From NCBI GenBank assembly GCA_905210415.1, contig CAJLWM010000026.1, forward strand, positions 1-26,578: DNA of 26,578 nt, read 5' to 3'. The notes beneath the pieces are model-generated. The model saw only the letters and a list, made by a program, of their open reading frames with translations, searched no databases and was not told where the DNA came from. The DNA comes from an uncultured Prevotellaceae bacterium (GTDB taxonomy: Bacteria > Bacteroidota > Bacteroidia > Bacteroidales > Muribaculaceae). Both the position numbers and the translations under genes were made by a program. Shown here piece after piece: positions 14,779-22,519 of this stretch; position 1 is the stretch's first letter, and each line of letters starts with the position of its first letter.

Positions 14779-17568
14779 TTATTTCTTAGGAGTAGTACAT
14801 TCGTCAATCAGATACACAAGCGACTGATATGGAACACCTGAATTGGTGGTCAAACCAATCTCGCAAGTGCGGCTATTAGAGAATCCGCGCTTCACGCCAT
14901 GAGCCTCAATCTGTGGGCGCAACTTGCGCAAGCCATATTCGTTGAGCTCTGGTGTATGGAATCCCTTGTCGCCGGCAAAACCACAGCAGCCCACTTCCTC
15001 TGGCACAAGCACATCGCTTGAGCAACGGTTTGCCAAATCAAGCAACTTGTTGGTCAATCCCATCTTGCGGGTTGAGCAAGTGACATGTATGGCAATAGAT
15101 TCGTTAGTCTGATGGAATTCAAGGCTATCTGCCACATAATCGTGGATGAATTCTATCAATTCCAATGGCTTCAGACGCTTCATATTCTCACGCATGCGGT
15201 GCAAGCAAGGGCTTTGGTCGCACACCACCGGATATTTGCCACCTTGTGATGCCTCAAGCAAAGCGTCCTCCAATTCCTTGGTCTTGCGATCAGCGATATC
15301 CATCATACCCTTACTTTCCCAGATTGTACCACAGCACAACCCGTCCATATTCTTAGGGAATATCACTTCCCAACCGCACTTCTGCATAAAGGCTACCACA
15401 ACGTCTACCAAGTCGGCCTTCTTGCCGCCCGACTTGCTATAGCCCATAGTCTGGTTTATGCAACTTGGGAAATACACCATCTTCTTGTCGCTTGGGCTAA
15501 CGTAGATATCTCTCTCGTAGTGTGCCGTTGGCAACGATGGTGTCCACAATGGCATACCCATCTTATGAAAGGCCTTACCCACCGAGCGAACTGCCTTATC
15601 GCCTATCACGCTCTGAGCCACACCTGCTGCTGTTAGCACTGGCTTAAGTACAGCAAATGTTGCTGCTTGGTGCTTAGCCACAAAATCGCCCACCTTGTAG
15701 CCGAAACTACCCTCTGGCAAGTCTTCGCCACGGAGGTCGTGCGTCATGTCGGCCACATTGATGTTCATTGGGCAAGAGGTGCTGCACAATCCGTCGCCGG
15801 CGCAGGTTTCGTTGCCATAGTAGCGATACTGCTCTTCAAGGCGACGCAAGCGTTCTGGATCTTCGCCAGTTGAGCGCAAACGCGAAATTTCACGTTGCAC
15901 AATAATGCGTTGGCGTGACGACAAAGTGAAACCGCAACTCATGCAATTCACCTCGCAGAAGCCACATTCAATGCACTTATTCACATGGTCGTTGGTCAAT
16001 GGAAGTGGCTTAAATCCCTTGATATAGCATTCTGGGTCATCATTGAAGATTACACCAGGATTCATAATATTCTTAGGGTCGAAGAGTTCTTTCACCTCTT
16101 TCATTATTTTGTAAGCCGCTTCACCCCACTCGTTCTTGACAAATGGTGCCATATTGCGACCTGTGCCATGCTCAGCCTTCAACGAGCCGTCATACTTGTC
16201 AACCACCAATTTCTCAATCTCCATCATGAGATTTTGATACTTCTTCACATCAGCATCAGTCTCAAACGACTGCGCAATGATGAAGTGATAGTTGCCCTCA
16301 AGTGCATGACCATATATGCAGGAATCGTCATAACCATGCTTCAAGAGCATTTGCTCAAGGTCTTCTGTAGCCCTTGTCAAATCCTCGATGTGGAATGCGA
16401 TATCCTCAATAATCACTGTTGTGCCCAATGGACGAGTGCCACCAACCGATGGGAAAATACCCGAACGAATAGCCCAATACTTTGAGTATTCTTCTGGGTT
16501 GTCGGTGAAGTTGGCTGGAACGTAGAGTTTGAATGGCGCTATCAATTCCTTTATTTTTTCAATATTGGCATACAATTGCTCCTTAGTGTCGGCCTTAGTC
16601 TCAGTGAGCACTGCGGTAAGACCTTCGCCCGTAGTATCATTTACCGACGACAGTGATTTCTTATCGAGAATCTCTGCACTGAACACAGGGCCCGGCTTCA
16701 TAGCCACCACTGCATCGCAAGCTTCGCTCATCGACGAGAAATATAGCATCGCACTTGCCGAGTACTTATACTTATGACCAGTGGCCATAGTGAATTCGCT
16801 GGCGAATGCCAATGTACCCTCCGACCCCACCATCAGGTGAGCAATGATATCGAATGGGTCGGTATACATCACAAATGGATATAGGTTAAGACCTGTAACA
16901 TTCTTGATGGCATACTTATATTTGATGCGCTTGGTGAGTGCCTCATCGGCAAGCACACGGTCGCGAATCTCCTCAATCTTAGCCAAAAATTCTGGGTGAG
17001 ACTGCGCAAACGCATCGCGGCTCTGTTTGTCGCCGGTGTCGAGCACAGTGCCATCGGTGAGAACGATGCGAATGCTGCGTAGCATACGGTCGCTATTGGC
17101 GTGTGTGCCGCAATTCATACCCGAAGCATTGTTCATCACAATGCCACCCACCATAGCCGATTTCTTCGACGCTGGGTCTGGCGTGAATATCCTGTTGTAA
17201 GGCGCTAATATCTCATTCACACGTTCACCGATAATACCCGGTTGCATTGTGATGGTAAGAGCGTCGTCCGATACCTTATATTTCTCCCAATTCTTGCCAG
17301 CCACAATCAGCACAGAGTCGGTGATTGCCTGTCCCGACAAACTTGTGCCAGCAGCACGGAAAGTAACAGGTAGGCCCATGCCATTAGCATCACTCAGCAG
17401 GCGTGCAACCTCAGCCTCATTCTTAGAGCGTACCACGATTTTTGGCAGTCTACGATAGAAGCCGGCATCCGTACCCCATGCCAAGCAGTGCAAGTCGTCG
17501 GTATATATTCTATCGGAAGGAATATATGCCGATATAGCATTATAAAATTCTTTATATTTAGCCTCCAT
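14779..17568 (-). CDS. FAD-linked oxidase / 4Fe-4S D-2-hydroxyacid dehydrogenase (probable D-lactate dehydrogenase)
   Basis: A 929-residue fusion. Residues about 35-260 form a PCMH-type FAD-binding domain (RAAGTSLSGQA at 71-81, GGIVMNNASGMNCGT at 141-155, VGSEGTLAF at 247-255). The FAD-oxidase C-terminal domain follows, with HGTGRN (467-472) and DPKNIMNPG (497-505). A ferredoxin module has Cys532, 535, 538 and 542, and a second cluster motif C-x5-C-x3-CP (589, 595, 599). The C-terminal third holds cysteine-rich heterodisulfide-reductase-like motifs (GLCCG and GCCGFAGDKG). This layout matches YdiJ/Dld-II-like enzymes that oxidise D-lactate or D-2-hydroxyglutarate and pass electrons onward. MurQ makes D-lactate in the same operon, so D-lactate is the likely substrate. 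No signal peptide or clear membrane segment was seen. Confidence 0.86.
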   Translation of the reverse strand: MEAKYKEFYNAISAYIPSDRIYTDDLHCLAWGTDAGFYRRLPKIVVRSKNEAEVARLLSDANGMGLPVTFRAAGTSLSGQAITDSVLIVAGKNWEKYKVSDDALTITMQPGIIGERVNEILAPYNRIFTPDPASKKSAMVGGIVMNNASGMNCGTHANSDRMLRSIRIVLTDGTVLDTGDKQSRDAFAQSHPEFLAKIEEIRDRVLADEALTKRIKYKYAIKNVTGLNLYPFVMYTDPFDIIAHLMVGSEGTLAFASEFTMATGHKYKYSASAMLYFSSMSEACDAVVAMKPGPVFSAEILDKKSLSSVNDTTGEGLTAVLTETKADTKEQLYANIEKIKELIAPFKLYVPANFTDNPEEYSKYWAIRSGIFPSVGGTRPLGTTVIIEDIAFHIEDLTRATEDLEQMLLKHGYDDSCIYGHALEGNYHFIIAQSFETDADVKKYQNLMMEIEKLVVDKYDGSLKAEHGTGRNMAPFVKNEWGEAAYKIMKEVKELFDPKNIMNPGVIFNDDPECYIKGFKPLPLTNDHVNKCIECGFCEVNCMSCGFTLSSRQRIIVQREISRLRSTGEDPERLRRLEEQYRYYGNETCAGDGLCSTSCPMNINVADMTHDLRGEDLPEGSFGYKVGDFVAKHQAATFAVLKPVLTAAGVAQSVIGDKAVRSVGKAFHKMGMPLWTPSLPTAHYERDIYVSPSDKKMVYFPSCINQTMGYSKSGGKKADLVDVVVAFMQKCGWEVIFPKNMDGLCCGTIWESKGMMDIADRKTKELEDALLEASQGGKYPVVCDQSPCLHRMRENMKRLKPLELIEFIHDYVADSLEFHQTNESIAIHVTCSTRKMGLTNKLLDLANRCSSDVLVPEEVGCCGFAGDKGFHTPELNEYGLRKLRPQIEAHGVKRGFSNSRTCEIGLTTNSGVPYQSLVYLIDECTTPKK

Positions 17569-17588
17569 AGACTAATTCAATGATTGAT

Positions 17589-18818
17589 TTATCGATATAA
17601 ATAGTATTTGCTTGATTGCAAGCGGAATGCGTCGGCATCTTTGTTCCACAATTCGAGGATGTCAGCCACGCGATAATTTTTTGAAAGCATTTTTCTGATC
17701 TTATCGGTTCCGCACACCTTGTCAAACATATTGAAGCGGTCAGCGAATGCCTTGTCGAATGCCAAGTGATCAGGATACATCTTAGCAAGAACTTCGATAG
17801 CGTAGAATTGTATCAAAGTCAAATCGCAATCCACAGCATCGGTGATATACACTTGCACACCTTGGATGTTTTGACCCTTGTTTGCACCATAGAATGGCTT
17901 CACATAGATTGGACGGAACAATACGCCCTTCAAGTGAAGGTCGTTCATAGCCTTTGTGAACTTTTGAGCATCGATCCATTCTTGGCAGAACAATTGGAAT
18001 GGCAAAGTGTAGCCAACACCAATGTGGAGATATGGAGTTTCGCCAATGATACCAGTGGCAGCATAGTAGTAAGAATGTGCTGCTTGTGGAACGTGTGGCG
18101 ATGGCAAAATCCACGGCATACCAGTTTGTTCGAATGTCATATATCTATGCCAGCCTTCCATAGGAACGACTGTGAGCTTGCACTTCACGCCGTCCTTGAG
18201 CTTGCCTTCATTGTTTAGGTAAAGAGCCAATTCACCAGGAGTGAGGCCATAGAGATAAGGAATGCAATATTTGCTCACGAATGAGTAGAAACCATCTTCC
18301 ACGAGGCAACCTTCCACCTTGTTACCGCCAAGTGGGTTTGGACGGTCGAGCACCATAAATTCCTTGCCATTTTCGGCACATGCCTCCATGCACACACCCA
18401 TCGAGCTGATGAATGTGTAAGAACGGCAACCATTGTCTTGAATATCATACACAAGCACGTCGATATCCTTGAGCATTTCCTTAGTAGGCTTGTGATTTTT
18501 TCCGTAGAGAGAATACACCTTCACGCCAGTGGCAGGGTCAATCGAGTTGTCTACCTTGTCACCTGCGTGCACGTCGCCGCGCACACCGTGTTCTGGACCA
18601 TACAAAGCCACCAATTCCACACCTTCTGCTTCGTGCAAGATATCGACTGTTGATTTCAATTTGTTGTCAACGCCAGTTGGGTTGGTGAGCAAGCCCACAC
18701 GCTTGCCTTTAAGTTGGGCGAAACCGCCATCGCGAAGCACTTCCACACCAGGCTTCACCTGTGCGCCCATCGAGAGCGACATCACAGCCAATGCAAGTGC
18801 ACAAATATATTTTTTCAT
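17589..18818 (-). CDS. namZ: Exo-beta-N-acetylmuramidase NamZ (DUF1343 / GH171)
   Basis: A 409-residue exported enzyme; the signal peptide is MKKYICALALAVMSLSMGA with cleavage near residue 19. The DUF1343 domain shows GKRVGLLTNPTGVD (38-51), ALYGPEHGVRG (71-81), VYDIQDNGCRSYTF (123-136) and VLDRPNPLGG (156-165), all conserved in NamZ/YbbC proteins. Family members release MurNAc from the non-reducing end of peptidoglycan-derived chains. It would act in the periplasm on GlcNAc-MurNAc fragments and provide free MurNAc for the transporter, kinase and MurQ of the same operon. The short Glu/Asp-containing motifs are intact. It lies 20 bases before the FAD/Fe-S gene and 37 bases after ampG. Confidence 0.92.
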   Translation of the reverse strand: MKKYICALALAVMSLSMGAQVKPGVEVLRDGGFAQLKGKRVGLLTNPTGVDNKLKSTVDILHEAEGVELVALYGPEHGVRGDVHAGDKVDNSIDPATGVKVYSLYGKNHKPTKEMLKDIDVLVYDIQDNGCRSYTFISSMGVCMEACAENGKEFMVLDRPNPLGGNKVEGCLVEDGFYSFVSKYCIPYLYGLTPGELALYLNNEGKLKDGVKCKLTVVPMEGWHRYMTFEQTGMPWILPSPHVPQAAHSYYYAATGIIGETPYLHIGVGYTLPFQLFCQEWIDAQKFTKAMNDLHLKGVLFRPIYVKPFYGANKGQNIQGVQVYITDAVDCDLTLIQFYAIEVLAKMYPDHLAFDKAFADRFNMFDKVCGTDKIRKMLSKNYRVADILELWNKDADAFRLQSSKYYLYR

Positions 18819-18855
18819 TTCTATAGTTCTAATAAGAGTGTTCGTTTACTTAAAA

Positions 18856-20178
18856 TTATTTACGACCGTATTCTGGGTCAATCTTGCGGTCGGCAAGGTA
18901 AGTCACTACAAGTGTAGCAATGCAGCATGCCATCACCATCCAGAAGAAGTTGACATAGCCGATAGCCTCTTGGATGTAACCAGCCACGAAGCCTGGGAGC
19001 ATCATGCTCAGTGCCATAAACGCTGTGCAGATTGCATAGTGCGATGTCTTGAATTCGCCTTCTGAGAAATACATCATATAGAGCATATATGCTGTGAAAC
19101 CAAATCCGTAACCGAATTGCTCAATACAGAGGGCAATAGTGATTACAGCAAGGCTGGTTGGCTGTGCCACTGCAAGGTAAACGAATGTCAAGCATGGGAG
19201 TGTCATACCTGCAGCCATCCACCAAAGCGATTTCTTCAAACCGAGTTTTGATGCAATCACACCACCGATGATACCGCCACCGAGCAATGCTATCACACCG
19301 CATGTGCCATATACAAAACCTACCACTTCGGTGCTAAGACCAAGACCACCTTCAGCTGTTGAGTGCACCAAGAATGGCATACAAAGCTTAATCAAAAAGC
19401 CTTCTGGCAAGCGATAAAGAAGCATAAATGCCACTGCAAGATAGAAGCCTGGTTTCTTAACAAACGACACAAACGAATTAGCAAATTCCGACAAACCTGA
19501 GGCAGACGAAGCGCCATCGTCAATACGTGGTTTATCATCGGCAGAATGAGGCAATATGAATATGTGGTAAAGAGTGATCACGAAGAATACCACTGCACTC
19601 ACGCCAAGAGTAACTTGCCATGACATTGGGATGTTCTCAGTCTTGCCGTTTTCGAGCAAACCAGCGATTGCTACAAGCACACCTTGTCCAAACACCGATG
19701 CAATGCGATAGAATGTGCTACGCACACCGATAAATGCAGCCTGACTGCTTGGGCTGTGAGCCAACATATAATATCCGTCTGCCGCAATATCGTGTGTGGC
19801 AGAAGCAAATGCTGCTATAATAAATAGTATCAAAGTGATGGTGAACATACTAATTGGAGTCTGTCCTGAAAGTATCATTGACACATCAGGCTTTGGCAAT
19901 GTGAGGGTGAGCAACACCATAAGTGCTGTCATAAAGACTTGCATTGTCACAATCCACCAACGTTTTGTCTTCACAACGTCTACCATTGGGCCCCAAAGTC
20001 CCTTCAAGAACCAAGGGAAATAGAGCAATGTTGTGAAAAACGCCATATCGCCGTTTGGCACGCCCATCTTGGTGAACATCATCACCGATATATTGTTTAC
20101 TACGAAATAAGGTACACCTTCAGCAAAATAAAGCGTTGGTACCCACCACCAGGGATTTCTTTGTTCTAAGTTACTCAT
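18856..20178 (-). CDS. ampG: AmpG-like muropeptide permease (MFS)
   Basis: A 440-residue inner-membrane protein with about 12 hydrophobic segments. The start region (NPWWWVPTLYFAEGVPYFVV, about 8-27) and the PWFLKGLWGPMVDVVKTKRW stretch are typical of AmpG and related permeases, as is ATHDIAADGYYML in the first half. AmpG imports GlcNAc-anhydroMurNAc (peptides) into the cytoplasm. In Tannerella an AmpG homologue has been linked to use of peptidoglycan fragments. The ATG (20176-20178) overlaps the end of the SpoIID gene by 8 bases, so the two are translationally coupled. A nearby SpoIID-type lytic enzyme and NamZ support a peptidoglycan-fragment substrate rather than another sugar. Confidence 0.87.
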   Translation of the reverse strand: MSNLEQRNPWWWVPTLYFAEGVPYFVVNNISVMMFTKMGVPNGDMAFFTTLLYFPWFLKGLWGPMVDVVKTKRWWIVTMQVFMTALMVLLTLTLPKPDVSMILSGQTPISMFTITLILFIIAAFASATHDIAADGYYMLAHSPSSQAAFIGVRSTFYRIASVFGQGVLVAIAGLLENGKTENIPMSWQVTLGVSAVVFFVITLYHIFILPHSADDKPRIDDGASSASGLSEFANSFVSFVKKPGFYLAVAFMLLYRLPEGFLIKLCMPFLVHSTAEGGLGLSTEVVGFVYGTCGVIALLGGGIIGGVIASKLGLKKSLWWMAAGMTLPCLTFVYLAVAQPTSLAVITIALCIEQFGYGFGFTAYMLYMMYFSEGEFKTSHYAICTAFMALSMMLPGFVAGYIQEAIGYVNFFWMVMACCIATLVVTYLADRKIDPEYGRK

Positions 20179-21499
20179 GATTATATAATGTAGTTATCTG
20201 CGCGTTAATAAAATAGTGGAGTAAGATTTCTTTATAATTATAGCCTTGTTCGCCCATCACGGCTGCACCTATCTGGCACAAGCCCACACCGTGGCCCCAT
20301 CCTGCTCCGCGGAGCACAAACTTTGCTGGATAGCCGTCGGCATCAACGTCGTGGCGTTCCACGATAAATGCCGAGCTATAGAGGTGCGATGGCGACAATG
20401 TGCGGCGAATCTCCAATTCCTTACCGATAGTGCGTGTGAGTTTCTCGCCCACAATCTTCAGTTTATACAAGCGAGCGCTTGTGCCGCGTGCCACTGGCTG
20501 CAAATCCTTGATTTTGCCATAATCAACACCAGAGCGGTTCTTTATCAATTCCTTTATCTCGTCTTGGGTATACACCACGCGCCAGCGATAGAAATCTTGA
20601 GTTTCCTGGTCGTAGTTGTTAAGCACCTGTGAGAGAATCTTAGCATCAGTGGTGTTGCAGAATGCCTTTGGCTTAGTGAGAATCCACTCTTCTGCTGCAC
20701 TTTCCTTAGTCAAATCAGGGAAGTTGTCTTCATCCTTATCGTCGAGCTTGGCCACGAGGTATGGATAATGCTTAGGTTCCCAACAGTTTTCAAACTCCTC
20801 ATACACACCGCCACAGCACTTCGAAAAACGAGCATCGCAAAGCTCGCCATCGTAGGTCAGCACTTGGCCGAATGTTGCGTCGATAGCTTGGCGAACAGTG
20901 TCGGTAGACTCACGAGTGATGCCTTGATAGCGTTGACAGTGATCGTCGGCACACACATCGAAGTTAACGTGGTCTTCGCGGTCATACCAGCGGATATATT
21001 CATCGTCAGATTGCTCTGTGGTCTGATATTGAGTGTCGCTTTGAGCGAGTTTCTTGTTCTTATCGATTTGCGCAAGCAACCAGCTACGCGAAATCACAGC
21101 ATGAGCCTTCAGCAACTCAAGCGAAGCCGTAGCACTCATTTCTGATGAAATCACACTCAACAGATACTCCTCTACCGAAAGAATGTTTACGGTGGTGAGT
21201 TTTCCGTGTTCTACGATCAATTTCAGCGCACCGCGAAACGATTGGTTCTCTTTGCGTTCCCAATGGAAGTTAACACCGATGGTCACACCGACCAATGTAA
21301 ACGAGCCATTAGCAACGTCTTGCGGTTCGAAAAGCAATTCACCATAAGTCTTTCCGTTCCACAGCACCTTGCCATCGCAGCACTCTGCACGTTGTGAGCC
21401 GCTTTGCACCATGCCATCAACCTTGTATTCGCTATTCAACACAAAGTCAATCACAGGTTCATTCATAATGCCCACTTTCACTTGAGGTACATTTCCCAT
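20171..21499 (-). CDS. SpoIID/LytB-domain protein without a signal peptide
   Basis: A 442-residue protein of the SpoIID family, whose Bacillus member is a lytic transglycosylase that cuts MurNAc-GlcNAc bonds of denuded glycan. The catalytic-region motif VEEYLLSVISSEM runs to residue 121, with the likely catalytic Glu120, and LELLKAHAVISRSW (127-140) follows. GQVLTYDGELCDARFSKCCG (211-230) and AGWGHGVGLCQIGAAV (399-414) complete the family pattern. The N-terminus (MGNVPQVKVGIMNEPVIDFV) is not a signal peptide and no membrane segment is visible, so the protein appears cytoplasmic unless the true start differs. The insert between about 145 and 200 is rich in acidic and polar residues. It overlaps ampG by 8 bases and lies 32 bases after the DUF4922 gene. 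Confidence 0.85.
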   Translation of the reverse strand: MGNVPQVKVGIMNEPVIDFVLNSEYKVDGMVQSGSQRAECCDGKVLWNGKTYGELLFEPQDVANGSFTLVGVTIGVNFHWERKENQSFRGALKLIVEHGKLTTVNILSVEEYLLSVISSEMSATASLELLKAHAVISRSWLLAQIDKNKKLAQSDTQYQTTEQSDDEYIRWYDREDHVNFDVCADDHCQRYQGITRESTDTVRQAIDATFGQVLTYDGELCDARFSKCCGGVYEEFENCWEPKHYPYLVAKLDDKDEDNFPDLTKESAAEEWILTKPKAFCNTTDAKILSQVLNNYDQETQDFYRWRVVYTQDEIKELIKNRSGVDYGKIKDLQPVARGTSARLYKLKIVGEKLTRTIGKELEIRRTLSPSHLYSSAFIVERHDVDADGYPAKFVLRGAGWGHGVGLCQIGAAVMGEQGYNYKEILLHYFINAQITTLYNHE

Positions 21500-21531
21500 A
21501 TAATATATCTTTATATATTTAGTTTTAAGAG

Positions 21532-22467
21532 TTATTTCAAATTTTGCAACATCGCATGAATTTCGTCGCGTGAGTAGCTCACCTCATCGAAAATCATCGT
21601 TATTTCTTTTTCCCCGATCTTCTCGAAATCTTTTTCTAGTGGGACTGCCAATACACCGCCCATATCTACCGATGCTGGCGAAATCAAAATCTTGTCATCG
21701 CCATCAGTGCCATAGCATGAAGGACGATGCTTTTTGCGAGGGAACACTGTGATAATCCACTCTCCGTCGCTATAACTGCACAACACATTAAGCATTGGCT
21801 CGCCGTCTTCCTCTATCATTGGCAGACAGCCTAATAATGCTTCAAACATTTTCACACCTGCTTCCACAGTCTTAGCGCCGATCACAACTGCGGTGCGAGC
21901 CAGGCCGCTCATTATGCTCATAGTGGCATTTTCACAGCTGTTCACAACGGTCTTCTCGCCATGCTTCATATCATCAAGCCATGGCATAAAGCCCTTATTA
22001 CCGGCTTGAAAGTGCATGTGGTCGGGAGCCGATGCTCCACAATGCGGTCCGTTGTAAAACAATTCGTAGTTGTCAATCACCTGTGCCAACTGCATCATAT
22101 CGCCTATTCTACCCACAATGGTTTGCTGGGTGTGGCGGCTGCATGGTATGGTGAGATGTCTTGGGAAGATAGGATATGGATTCACCAATATCTTGTATTC
22201 ATCGCCCCATTGAAGCCATTTTTGTTCTTTTGGTCGGTTTTCGTCACACAAGAAGCACTTGCGAGCCTTGAGCGACGCAGCATCAACCTTGGCTGCACTC
22301 GAACGAATGCGAGCAGGGTTAAATTGGACTTTAAACGTGGCGTTACCCACCTTTACTGTTTTCACTTTCACATGGGCAAGTGCAGCAAAACTATCTGCAG
22401 CGAGTGGCCATTCAGCCAATTGCCCATCAAAAAACTCGTCCACTTCAACCCTGCTTACGTTCATCAT
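21532..22467 (-). CDS. DUF4922 protein, GalT/HIT-like nucleotidyltransferase fold
   Basis: A 311-residue cytoplasmic protein. It carries CFLCDENRP (71-79), a probable metal or structural Cys pair, then NPYPIFPRHLTIPCSRHT (96-113) and GASAPDHMHFQAG (144-156). The HMHFQ sequence (150-154) is an HxHxQ motif, as in galactose-1-phosphate uridylyltransferase (HPHxQ), Apa2 and GDP-sugar phosphorylases, where a histidine forms a nucleotidyl intermediate. A second half-repeat is suggested by FPRKKHRPSC and LISPASVDMGGVLAVPLEKD. The family is annotated only as DUF4922, and the substrate is unknown. The next gene upstream encodes a glycosyltransferase, so a role with nucleotide sugars is plausible but unproven. 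The start is a double ATG, at 22467 or 22464. Confidence 0.82.
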   Translation of the reverse strand: MMNVSRVEVDEFFDGQLAEWPLAADSFAALAHVKVKTVKVGNATFKVQFNPARIRSSAAKVDAASLKARKCFLCDENRPKEQKWLQWGDEYKILVNPYPIFPRHLTIPCSRHTQQTIVGRIGDMMQLAQVIDNYELFYNGPHCGASAPDHMHFQAGNKGFMPWLDDMKHGEKTVVNSCENATMSIMSGLARTAVVIGAKTVEAGVKMFEALLGCLPMIEEDGEPMLNVLCSYSDGEWIITVFPRKKHRPSCYGTDGDDKILISPASVDMGGVLAVPLEKDFEKIGEKEITMIFDEVSYSRDEIHAMLQNLK

Positions 22468-22519
22468 TCGTTTCTAAAATAATTTACATTAAAAAATGTT
22501 AGTTCAATATCAAAAAAGA

